DNA of 64,000 bases from Agarophyton chilense (lineage: Eukaryota > Rhodophyta > Florideophyceae > Gracilariales > Gracilariaceae): positions 1,736,001 through 1,800,000 of the forward strand of contig JARGXX010000001.1 in NCBI GenBank assembly GCA_030374765.1, given 5' to 3'. The position numbers were made by a program, and so were the translations under genes. Below are positions 11,603-21,761 of this stretch, piece after piece; the stretch's first letter is position 1, and each line of letters starts with the position of its first letter. The notes beneath the pieces were generated by a model. It saw only the letters and a program-made list of their open reading frames with translations, did no database searches and had not been told where the DNA came from.

Positions 11603-13633
11603 ATGTCGCCGCCTACCCGTGGTTCCAAGACTGGATCGAACCGGCAAGCGGACTCAGTGTCTCCGGCCCCGCCTAGGCCGAGGAGCTCAATTTCCGAAGG
11701 TCGGAACGATTCCGGTATCGATCCGGACACTCGGAGAGCACCCTCAGTGGTTTCAGGTCCTCCAGAGTTCGTGGCTGTGGGCCCAGCTCCAGTGGTGGAG
11801 ACCCCCTCAGCAGCACCCCGAAGTCGGGCCGACCCTGAATTAGAGCGCCTGGAGACTCGAATCGATATCGCCAACGCGGCTCACGTCGAGCTCGTTCAGG
11901 AGGTTACTACCCTCCGCCTCAGGGTGGAGGACGCCCAGGTGCGGGGAGTCGCCGATGACCTTCGTACCCTGAGGAGGGATGTGAACTCCCTTTTGGAAAG
12001 CTTTGGTACCCCTGGGGTCTTTATCCAGGAGTACCGGAGCCTCGTGGAGGAACACCGCGTGCAAGCGGAACGCTTCCGAGCTCGGCTGGACACCCTCGAG
12101 GCCATTATCCGTATGGAGCGAGACACAGAAGCCTCGAAGGATAAACCCGACGTTTCGGAAGACGAAGAACACCGCTCCGCTAAACGGGACCGCCGCAAGT
12201 CAAAGAAGAGCGTTCACCTCCAAGAGGATTTATCGGATTCCGATCCCAATCGCTCGTCATCGAGTTCGTCCTCCGAATCTTCGGATAGTGAAGATGGACG
12301 CCGGTCATCCCGGGCGACTCGGTCGAAGGCTACTTACATCTCTCAAGGGGCAATCCGTACCCGGAAGAAGGGTAGGAAACACCTTGGATTAAGGGAGCTG
12401 AAGCCGACGAATCCTCTCTATCGGAAGCTGATATCGTACCGCTACTACCGGTTGGATAACCCTTCGGGAGATCGAACATCCCGCGGAACGGGTAAGGTCA
12501 AGGACTACATCAAAAGGCTGAGCATCACCCTACAGAAGAGGGAGTTCACAGGAACAGACCCAATTCTGGTGCTCGATTTCCTTGCGAGGTTCGTCCAGGA
12601 GGCTGACATCCTCGGTATGAGTGAAGCGCAAGCGTATCTTGCATTACCCTATTTCTTAAAGGGGATGGCTGAAGACCAGTTCAGCTCCGTCCGTGGATCA
12701 TCCCGAGCCTCGGAAGGGGGAGTCACGTGCTGGCCCGAAGCGGTGCAGTACCTCTTGAGGTCATACGCTACTGGAAATGCGATTCAGGAAGCAATCTTTG
12801 CATTAAGGGATACGCGGCAGAAGCCGATGGAAACCGAAACGGTGTATTCAACTCGCTTGAATAAAGCGTTTCACCGATACGGGAATGTATTCCCCGCCTA
12901 CGAGAGATGAACCATGTTTGTGGATGATTTGGACCCCTCGATAAGGGCATTGGTTGCCCGACATCGGGAAGAGAAGCGCAAGCTGACCTACTTGGAACTG
13001 GTTCAGTACGCCCAGGCTGAGGGGGATACTCTCCGTGCCCGGCAGAACCGAAAGAGTCGGCCGACACGGGCACTCCTCGCCGATGGAGGTAACTCGTCTT
13101 TGTCACTCGCAGGAGGCCCTGCCCCTGTGGGGGTCAATGATAACATTCACTTCATGGGAAGTAACCCCGAATCTATGGGTATGTCTGAGTTGCCGTCGAC
13201 ATCCGCTCCGACTACGGATGAAGATCCTGCGCTCTATACCCATGGACGGAAGGGGCCAGCCGCATCGCTACCTTTTGCGAATACAGCTGCTCGGTTCTCT
13301 CGCCCCCGATGGAGGGATACAGCACCACGTCGCGTGGATTCACGTCCACAACCGAACCCGGTAGAGCTGATTTGCTATTTGTGTTACCTCCGTGGTCACA
13401 AAGCACCAGACTGCACATTTCCCCTGCGGGAGGGTTCACGAATTATCGCTTAGTACGAGGCTCTGACACCTGAGGAGAAAGCTCGAGTCCCGAGTAGGTC
13501 CTATGAGAAACAAAGGATACTCCGAGCTCACCTTGCTGACAGGGATACAGAACTTGTACCCGCGAACGGGGAACAACCGGTCCCCTTCGAGGCAGCTGCA
13601 CCGAATTTGGTGGGGTCCGCTTCGAAAAACTAA
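11603..13633 (+). pseudogene. Gag of Ty3/gypsy element, two in-frame stops
   Basis: A single frame from the ATG at 11603 to the TAA at 13631-13633, interrupted by TGA at 12908-12910 and TAG at 13451-13453. Without those stops it would be about 676 codons. In order: a charged/proline-rich start, a coiled-coil region (about residues 75-175), a Ser/Asp-rich linker, a capsid-like helical region (REFTGTDPILVLDFLARF onward), and a CCHC zinc knuckle CYLCYLRGHKAPDC near the C-terminus that would bind element RNA. Both stops are one transition from sense codons (CGA and CAG), so they look like point decay of a once intact gene. Confidence 0.85.
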
Positions 13634-14795
13634 ACTTGGGAGTCTCCCCTGCGGGAGGGGCGTCTTCTAAGCCGGAGTTGAAGACGCCCGAGGCGCTCCA
13701 GCTTCGCTCCCCAGCTGTGAGTATCCTTTCAAGGAGAACGGCTTACACCGACGTTAACTCGGGATACTTTAGTGTCCTCCGTCGCCCGTGGATACGGTCC
13801 CGTAATCTCCGTATTCCGGATCGAGTTATGGTAATGGCCAAGCGGAATTATAAAGTATTCGCCGACTTCGGCCTGTCCAACCAGTTTATGGTTCGTCAAA
13901 TATCTGTCCTGGATACAGGAGCCGCTCCTAACTTAATTCATGTTGAATTGTTACCCCCGCTGCTCCGGGTTCAAGTTCGTACCGGTCCACGTTTGGATAT
14001 CGCTGATGCGAACAACCACCCGCTACGGACACTGGGTACAATTTCCCTCATGGTGAGGTTAGGCTCCTATCTCGTTCAGCTAGAGTTTATTGTATGCAAA
14101 TCACTTGCAGCACCAGTCATACTGGGTTGTGACTTTTGCGCCCGCTTCGTGGAAGCCATCCGTCCTTGGAATAGAACTGTGGAACTCGAAGACGGGTCTA
14201 CGATCCCAATCGTTCGTAAACCCTTACAGGGAGCAGCGCGAACACGCGTTCCTCTCCCTGTCGCGCAGGAATCTGTGAAGAAGGACCCGGTGTCTACACG
14301 GGTAAAGGTTGCGAAGTCAGTGGCTATCCCGCCAGAAACCCAGGTTTGGGTCACAATTGTTACCAAGCAAATTGGTGTGCATGTGGTACAACCGAACCCG
14401 TCTCTGTATACGCGGCGTCAACTCGCCCTTGCGAATGGGGTTGTCTCCGCGGAACCAGATAAACCTTTCAAGGTTTTGGTAGCCAACTTTGGAAAGACAA
14501 CGCAGCATTTGGTCAAACACCAGATCCTGGGTTCTGTTCTTCCACACCCGCATGCGGTCGTACCTACAAATATCTCTATTGCAGAGGTCCTTGGTGTGGC
14601 GGACCCTAAGGAGGGGGAGGACACTGCCGAAATCGCGGAAGACGGTGAGCATACGACTGTAGCTCCACACGCTGAACACTTTAAACCTCAGAAGGTTACG
14701 GCCCCTATCACAGGAGCAGACCAGACGGATCCTTTAGGGAGGAAGATCGAGACAAAACCGCTTTCCTGTGTCATCAAGGACTTTTCCGATTCCGG
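13540..14795 (+). pseudogene. Protease and N-terminal linker of pol
   Basis: Lies in the -1 frame relative to Gag and overlaps the end of Gag by about 90 nt, so expression by -1 frameshifting is plausible. QISVLDTGAAPNLIHVELL holds the aspartic protease DTGA active site, and APVILGCDFC the conserved ILG flap partner. The frame continues through a linker with an internal copy of the PPT motif (14607-14619). It then runs into a junction near 14790 where the RT N-terminal region is missing and the frame shifts. The visible frame ends at 14814. Confidence 0.85.
14607..14619 (+). repeat. Internal copy 1 of the PPT 13-mer
   Basis: taaggagggggag, identical to the PPT next to the 3' LTR. It lies in the protease-RT linker, where it encodes PKEGE. 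Confidence 0.8.
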
Positions 14796-14798
14796 AGG

Positions 14799-17711
14799 AT
14801 GCCTTTTGGGTTGACAAATGCCCCCGCAACGTTTCAACGGGCGATACACATTCTGTTGGCTTCCTTCAAGTGGAGGACGTGTCTAGTGTATTTAGACGAC
14901 ATTATTGTCTTCTCCAACAACCTGGATGACCACCTCGAACACGTCAGAGACGTAATGAAGATACTCCGCGACGCGGGAATCACCTTGAAACTCAAGAAGT
15001 GCGAGTTTTTCACCGATTCGGTTAAGTATCTTGGTCATATCATCCGTCCCGGACAGCTTTCAATCGATGAAGTACGAGTGAAATCCTTGAAGGAAGCAAA
15101 ACACCCGAAAACTCAAACGGAGTTGCGATCCTTCTTAGGTCTGTGTAACGTGTATCGCCGATTCGTCCCGAACTTTGCGGATATGGCCACCCCCCTCAAC
15201 AGGCTCCTGACGAAGGGACAACCAGTTGAACTGGAACCTTTTGGCGACGCGGAAGCGTCTGCCTTCACGGCACTGGTGAATGCCGTAACATCACCGCCAA
15301 TCTTGGCTCTACCCAATCCTGGGCTCCCTTACGAAGTGGACACCGATGCTAGTGCAAACCAAGTAGGGTGTGCACTGTTCCAATCCTCTGAGGATGGTGA
15401 ACGTCACCCTATTGGGTACTGGTCACGTTCCTTGAATGTCCATGAAAGGAACTACTCGGTCTCCGAGAAAGAATGTTTAGCCGTTATGTGGGCCTTAGCT
15501 ACACTTCGCCCCTATCTGATGGGTACTCGTTTCAAAGTCCATACGGACCACGCGTGCTTGCGTTGGCTCCTGGAGATCTCCGAACCCTCGGGCCGCCTTA
15601 TGCGCTGGCGTCTCCGACTGTCGGAATTCGACTTTGAGATCCTGTACAAAAAAGGGAAGCTGAACACTCAGACTGATGCACTATCCCGCTTGAGAACCAC
15701 AGCGGAAACGGAGCCCTACGAGGACGATGACATCCCATGTTTTATGGTATCGGACCTCGAGGGAGGAGCTCAACCGCTGACGGATGATGTTTGTGACGAT
15801 ATGCTCGTCAACGAGAGTCTGGATTCGCCGACCGGCTCTTTTATACCTATCTCTCCAGAGGAGATGATACGCGAGCAACAGCTCGACCCATTCTGTACAC
15901 GGATTCGGGCTCGCCTCAACGGAGGATTTCAGTTACCTTTCGAGGACGACGATCAGGGTTACCTAATCAGGACCGTTGGACCTCGCCCGAGGATAGTGGT
16001 GCCGCACACCCTACAACAGAAGGTATTACACCTCACTCACTATGTGAAGGTTGGCGCCCACCCCGGGGGAAGAAAACTGTACCTCACGTTGAGAAGGGAC
16101 TTTTACTGGCCGGCAATGGCATTCGATTGTTACGCCGTCAGACGGGCCTGCGCCAATTGCGCCAAGAATGACGTCAAACTTCGGAAGCACTCTAAGAAGT
16201 TGACGCTGGTCCCGGCACGGGCTCCACTCGAATTCGTGGCAATAGACATCCTAGGGGAGTTTATCAGGACGACCCAAGGTCATCGGTATCTGCTTTTCAT
16301 TTCTGACAGATTCTCTAAGCTAACGAGAACTGTGCCGCTGAAGCGGATCACCGCCGCTACCGTCGCGCAAGCGTTCGTGACCCCTTGGGTGTTCGTATAT
16401 GGACCGCCGGTGCAGTTGTTATCCGACAACGGAGGGCAATTCGCATCAAAGTTCTTTCAGGATGTATGTCGAATCCTTGATGTAAGGAATTTATTTGTTA
16501 CTACGTATCACCCTCAGGGGAATGGCCGTGTGGAGAGGTTTAACCGCACGATACTCAACGCTTTGAGATCGTATGTTGCGGATCACCCCAAAAATTGGGA
16601 CTTGTACACAGACGCTATCACGTATGCATACAACACCCAGGTACATCGGGTTACATCGTTATCCCCATTCGAACTGGTACTGTCGAGGACACCGCCGCCG
16701 GTCGCCATTGAGGCTCAACCAACGCTGTCGACGTACCCGTCACCGGGATTGTACCGAGAAGCCTGGAAGGAGTGGCTTACGAAGATGGTGCCGATAGCCC
16801 GGAAAGCAATGGACAAAGCTCAACGCGCCTACAAGAAGGACTTTGACAATCGGGTTCGCAAACCTCTACCTCAGGTGGAGCCCGACGACTTCGTCTTCCT
16901 TCGAAAGGAATACTACAATCCTGAAAAGGAACGTAGGCACAAGCTTTCGCCAAGTGTGGACGGACCCTATCGTGTGGTTTCTGTAGACCCGGACACGGTG
17001 GTATTGGATATCGCTAACCGCCACGAACGGATCTCCAGGGACCGCACCACACAAGCGCCCAACCCAAATGTGGAAGTGGTATCGGCACCAACGCCCTCCA
17101 CAGGGGATGATTCAACGGAAGTTAACCCGTCAGGCGGAGATTCGAACACACGCCCCGTTATACTTCCGCACCCGGAACGTGGTTTAACCGACCTACCGGA
17201 AACTTGGGATACTCCCGAACCTGGGCCCGCTCCCTCAAGGGCCCAGTCAACGAACTCTTACAGAGTTACTCCCCCACCGGAGGTAATCAAGCCTCCTGTC
17301 TCTCCGCCTAAGGAGGGGGAGGAGGACTTACTTCCTTCGCAGCACGATGTTTCGGCGTCAGCCAGTCGCCCTAACAGGGAATCTAGTTCTCACAGTGAGA
17401 CGGAGAGCCCGACCGAGCCGGCGACAGAGAAGTCACAACCCCAGCGTATGGGTAGCGACATCACCACCGACCCAGCCGAGCACGACGTCAGAAAAGATGA
17501 CGAAAACCCGCCTAGGGAGAGTCGTGTGGAGAACTCCGCACCCGGAACGCCTACAGAGCCGACGATCACCCGCCGCCGCGGAAGAGACACTGAGGTGTCG
17601 CACACTCAAACCCCGCTTTCTCGGGAACGAGCTGTGTCAGCGGACCCGCACGGGGAAGATCTCGACGACGAGGTTGACCAAATTTGGCTCTCCGTTATGG
17701 AATGGGAATAG
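14799..17711 (+). pseudogene. Truncated pol: RT C-terminal half, RNase H, integrase
   Basis: Opens at MPFGLTNAPATFQ, the middle of the Ty3/gypsy RT, and carries the catalytic box LVYLDDIIVFS. Roughly the first 100 RT residues, with the motif A Asp, are absent. RNase H follows (EVDTDASANQVGCALF, HTDHACLRWLL). Then comes the integrase: HHCC zinc region ending RRACANCAKN, the DDE core (FVAIDILGEF, LLSDNGGQFAS, GRVERFNRTI), and a GPY/F-like segment (LSPSVDGPYRVV). A proline- and charge-rich tail of about 200 residues contains a second internal PPT copy at 17309. No chromodomain is fused here, unlike typical chromoviruses. Integrase and RNase H look intact. Confidence 0.92.
17309..17321 (+). repeat. 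Internal copy 2 of the PPT 13-mer
   Basis: taaggagggggag, identical to copy 1 and to the terminal PPT. It lies in the pol C-terminal tail and again encodes PKEGE. Copies 1 and 2 share 16 bases (cctaaggagggggagg). Confidence 0.8.
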
Positions 17712-18261
17712 GAACTTCTATGGAGACACCGGAACCCTCAGGAATGGGAAAGAAATGAGTGAGACCCGTCGGGGACAGCTCAGGAGAGTGCTAGCGCGTG
17801 TCGAAAGCGCCACCTCACAACCGCTTGCGGAGTGGAAACCGGCGCCCGCGCATTTATGTGGCACACGTCAAATGGCACCGAGCCAATCAAAAGGCTCTGA
17901 CGACCAACCGTCGCGCAAACCGCCTGCGTCGCACGGCGCGTTGCACAAGAGCAACCTTCGTCCCCGTAGCTCGGGTTGACGTTGAAGTCTTACTCCCCTG
18001 AGATTGGAGACGCTACCGCTTCGCGGTTTCTCAACCGTCACGGAATCTAAGAACACCGTTGTTATCGGGAAAATCTCAGCTTTAAGAAAAACCCAAAACT
18101 GGGCCGTTTTGACTCCGTAGACGGAAGTTACAACGTAGCCCACAGGCCTCTCGGCGCCGTTTGGACGAAGTGCTGAGACCCGCTCGCAACACGGAAAAGA
18201 ACCAACCGGGGTGTGTCTAGACCCTACGTTGACACCCTCAAGGGAATTAGAGCGTTCCAAG
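17712..18261 (+). other. Spacer between pol and chromodomain in the Ty3/gypsy element
   Basis: No continuous frame links pol to the chromodomain. A short frame at 17798-18001 encodes a basic peptide (RRANRLRRTARCTRATF), with no recognised motif. A 32-nt segment at 17821-17852 recurs at 19049-19080. Confidence 0.5.
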
Positions 18262-18501
18262 ATGGAAGAGAAGCCCGAACAGGGAAAAGTGTACCCGCAG
18301 GAATTCGTTATCGATCGCATCGTGCGTCACATCTACACCCCCGAGGGAGAAGTCCGCTACCAAGTACGATGGTACGGATTCTCGCCTGATGAGGATACAG
18401 TGGAACCCATTGAGCACCTTCCGAGGTCTAAGGTTTTATCCTATCACCGACGCGCTCGGGTAACCTTGCCTCCAAATATGGATCGTGCTCAAGTCGGATA
18501 A
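18262..18501 (+). CDS. Stand-alone chromodomain ORF of the Ty3/gypsy element
   Basis: About 79 residues. EFVIDRIVRHIY, EVRYQVRWYGFSPDEDTVEP and HLPRSKVLSYHRR give the three-strand plus helix pattern of a chromodomain, with aromatic residues (F, W, Y/F) in cage positions. In chromoviruses this module at the integrase C-terminus steers insertion to chromatin carrying particular histone marks. Here it is in a different frame and begins about 550 bp after the pol stop, with stops between, so it needs its own start, splicing or frameshifting. The ATG at 18262 is chosen because the longer frame has only a GTG upstream. Confidence 0.8.
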   Translation: MEEKPEQGKVYPQEFVIDRIVRHIYTPEGEVRYQVRWYGFSPDEDTVEPIEHLPRSKVLSYHRRARVTLPPNMDRAQVG

Positions 18502-18678
18502 GCCACCACGGGAACTGGTGTGGATGGGACCTCGAAGTGAGGAAGATGTTGGACCTCTGAAGAGGAATTGAGGAGAGTATCCCGAAGAACACGTACTGAG
18601 AGGGAATGTCTACTGGCCCTCGGCCTAGCACCGTTAACCGGGGAACACAACACCGGTTATCGGGACAGTTTATGATGT

Positions 18679-18836
18679 AAAAGGAAAAGAAGACCCACGA
18701 AGTGGAGAAGAAGATTAAGAAGAAGATTGGACACGAGGAAGGGAAGAAGATGAAGACGAAGATGAAGAAGATCCTAAGAAGGAATGAAGAAGATGAAGTA
18801 GAAGTTAAGATCCTAGGAAGGAAGAAGAAAAGAAGT
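18679..18836 (+). other. Purine-rich tract of about 160 nt in Ty3/gypsy element
   Basis: The plus strand here is overwhelmingly A and G (GAA/GAAGAT-rich). It separates the chromodomain ORF from the 3' end of the antisense ORF. It could act as a spacer, a splicing enhancer or a secondary plus-strand primer; nothing proves any of these. Confidence 0.6.
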
Positions 18837-18902
18837 TATGCAAATATCAGAAGTTTACTATTGTCGCCAAGCTATGGACTCCACAATTGTCCGAAGGCGG
18901 AA

Positions 18903-20759
18903 CTACGGAAAGCCCGAGGAGGGACCCGCCCCACCGTTGGGATTCTGACCCTGATGGTACGCCGAGGCGAAAGCCAACATCTGGCTCACATCCGTCATAC
19001 CCCGTGGAATCGAAATGCCCGCGTTCACGAGGCCTTGTCGCACACTATCCGCTTGCGGAGTGGCAACCGGCGCCTGCGCAAGGGTGTTCACACCCCACCC
19101 GGGGGGAGCAGATGGACCGCCACAGGATGCATTCGCCGCCGCAGCTGAGGTCGTTCCCACTGGTTGGAAGGGTGCAGATGGCTCCACAGGAAGTACTCCA
19201 TTAGGAGCTGGCATGTCGTTATCCAACGCTGGATCGTCCAGGTCTACTGGAGGCTCGTACTCGTAATCGTCGGTATAAATGAACCCCGTCGGGTGTCCCA
19301 CCGGCATCGGTCGAGGCGAGTCAATCAGCGCCCGTGCTTGCACCGCGCTGATGCCAACGCCTTCGAAGGGATTGTAATAGACCCAGTTACTGGAGCCCGG
19401 ATCGTACCGGCCAGGAGACTTGTCTCGCGCGGATCCTTCCCCTGCGGGCTGATTGTCCACTGGAACTCGATCCCATCGGGTGTTGGCGATCACGTCCAAG
19501 ATTGGATACAGGTCCTGCACGTTGATGGCCGAACCCAACGCTGGGACAAGGTCGATCTGACGCATGATGGTCCGTAGCATCGGAGGAATATACCAGATAC
19601 GGAAATGGTCATGAGCATCCCAGAGGAGGTGCGCCGCTACGCGGGCTGCCCACTCGGCTGCAACAAGGGCCCAGTATCCCGAGTTCGGGTCGTGCATCAA
19701 ACGAGACCCGATATAGTAGATGCATAGTGGCAGTTCAGCAAAGCACCCTCGGGGGACCTCGACCTTACTTCACCAAGCTGGAAGGGGCACGAATCGCACA
19801 ACCTTTGCCGTGTTACGGATACGCTCCAGTTCCACGTGAGGATACGGGACAAAAAACCCGAAACGGGAGCGCGAGCGGCGCTTGAAGCGCACGCGTCGAT
19901 CGAACCCATACTGGGTAAACTGCCGTTGAAGGTACCTGAATTCAGCCCGAAGGATGGGACGACTCCATTGGAGCATATCTTCTCGGAGAGGAAAACCCGG
20001 TCCGCGGAACTCGGCTTCGGTAAAGGCTGCCAGGTTATCCCCGTAGGAGACCTCACCGTACGTGCGGTAATAGGCGACATCGAACCCGTACTCCGGGGGA
20101 ACCAGATGGTCAAAGCGTGACCTCTCCAATCGCTGGTAGGCCAGAGCCGCCATCGCTGCGCGCGCCTTGTCCAGGGACTCCCCGCGACCGCGGTATAGAT
20201 ACTGGGGCTCTATGGCTACCCGCGCCCTCCAATCGGGAGAACGTACAACCTCGACAGGTAGGCCACCCGGCAATAAGCCGTCCTCCACGTAGGAGTCGAT
20301 GAGCTCATCGTCGCGAACCGCTGTCGGATGGAACCACGGAGCGCGGGAATATATCACCGGATCGGTAAGGGGACTCCACCTTCGAAAGGATTCGTTTGAG
20401 ATCCAACCTCTGGAGTTTGCTACCAAGGGCATCGCATGAGCGGAGTTCCACGCCACCGCGTTAATGTCCAAATCCTCCTGAGGATGTCGGTTGCTCGCCG
20501 AGGCGGAAGGTTCGGTACCTGACGGAGCCGCATCCAAACCGGAGAAATATCCACCCTGCTGGGGAGCTTCGTTGTCCGCAGGCGCGGAGGCCGATGTCCC
20601 CGAGAGTGGGTTGAGGACGTATGGGTTCATTCCCTTGAGAGGGCTGGTCGAGACCGCTGTTACGAGAAGTTGCTTATCGCCGAAAGTCGGAGGAGTAGAA
20701 GAAAGTTGTACCGATGTGCCGGTTTTGTGGCATTCATCAGAAGTGGTGAAGGACCCCAT
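18903..20759 (-). pseudogene. Long antisense ORF of the Ty3/gypsy element, one in-frame stop
   Basis: On the strand opposite gag-pol, one frame runs from the ATG at 20759 to TAG at 18903, interrupted only by TGA at 19770-19772 (PLPAW, stop, SKVEVPRG). Reading through the stop gives about 618 codons. The frame stays open for 69 nt between the stop and the next Met, so the two visible ORFs are one gene. The N-terminal part is Ser/Pro-rich. The middle is charged with a basic cluster (RRVRFKRRSRSRF). The second part has Trp/aromatic-rich helices (YWALVAAEWAARVAAHLLWD) and a Pro/Gly/Ala-rich tail. I do not recognise the fold. The start lies only ~80 bp from the 3' LTR, so an antisense promoter in that LTR would be needed. 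Confidence 0.75.
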
Positions 20760-20826
20760 TGGGAGAGAAGTATGTATAGTGACCGAAAAGCCAGACACCC
20801 GCGGCTCGGAATGTTCTTCCTCGTCT

Positions 20827-20840
20827 TAAGGAGGGGGAGA
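20827..20840 (+). promoter_or_regulatory. Polypurine tract at the 3' LTR
   Basis: taaggagggggaga abuts the TG of the 3' LTR at 20841. In LTR elements this RNase H-resistant tract primes plus-strand DNA synthesis. Confidence 0.9.
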
Positions 20841-21756
20841 TGTAGAGCAACGCCCAGTTAGGGGATACTCGAAGATGCAACTCGTAGAATGAGGATTGAA
20901 CCCTCCGAGGGTTATGACTATGATCCCCTCTAAGGTGTGCTGAGGTGGCACTTTTTTCTGGTTAGAGTTCGCCTATGAAGTGACAATTCGGATGGCCCAT
21001 GGTTGGATTGGCCCCGTGATACACGTGGCTTAATTTCGGCACCGATTTTCGGATATTTGTTAGAACGTTGGACTTTTGGGCCCTGGCAGTTGGATCTCCA
21101 CGTGTATGGCCCTGAGCAGGTGTGCACTACTGTAGAGTTTGGTTAGTGGGCCCTACATAGGGAGATGAGATCTGACAGTCCGAAGCTCAAAGTAAATGGG
21201 AACCAAGGTTGGTCTTCGATACCTTTATAGGTTCTTCGTCGCCATCGCTTCGGCCTTACAACCCGGAACGGGCTCTGGTTAGCAACGCTTGCGTAGGGAC
21301 ACGACTCCACTTGGAGAGTGCCCACGTTTGGGTTCCGTGCAACCACCCCCTTGAGACCGCTCAGACGACCTGCGTGCACGATACCCCGTGGGGGTTCTGC
21401 TTACTTGTTGCGTGCTTTTTGTGTTTCCTTTCGAGGACAGGTTTTCGCCCCTGTATTGGGTTTCTTTTGTTGTTTCGCCCCTTTTCTGGTTCTCGGGTCC
21501 GGTGCCTGTTAGTGCCCGACTCTCGCCCCGTTTTTCCTCTTCGCCGGATTTTCCCCCATTCTTTGGGATACTCATACCCATTCCCGATCCAACGGTTTCT
21601 ACCCCTCACCTCCGTCGGTACTGCCGGAATCCCCCGTGGGAGTTACACCCCACACTACGGGTGGAACGGAGGGCTCTGTCTCTGAGTCTGCCTCCCCCAG
21701 GGAGCAAGGCTTCGAACACCTTGAGAGCACTTCCCGTCGCCGGGTTTTGCTCCACA
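20841..21756 (+). repeat. 3' LTR of Ty3/gypsy element
   Basis: 916 bp, ungapped match to 10460-11375 with 10 differences. It is followed by the TATAT target duplication at 21757-21761. Confidence 0.97.
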
Positions 21757-21761
21757 TATAT

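Larger units (their letters stand above)
10460..21756 (+). mobile_element. Ty3/gypsy chromovirus-like retrotransposon with antisense ORF, 11.3 kb
   Basis: Bounded by two 916-bp LTRs and flanked by the 5-bp target duplication TATAT (10455-10459, 21757-21761). Internal order: PBS, Gag, protease, RT, RNase H, integrase, a separate chromodomain ORF, a purine-rich spacer, a long antisense ORF, PPT. Integrase after RT and a chromodomain are diagnostic of the Ty3/gypsy chromovirus group. The LTRs differ at 10 of 916 positions (9 transitions), so insertion is recent. Even so, Gag has two stops, the antisense ORF one, and the start of RT is deleted, so the copy cannot move by itself. Confidence 0.95.
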
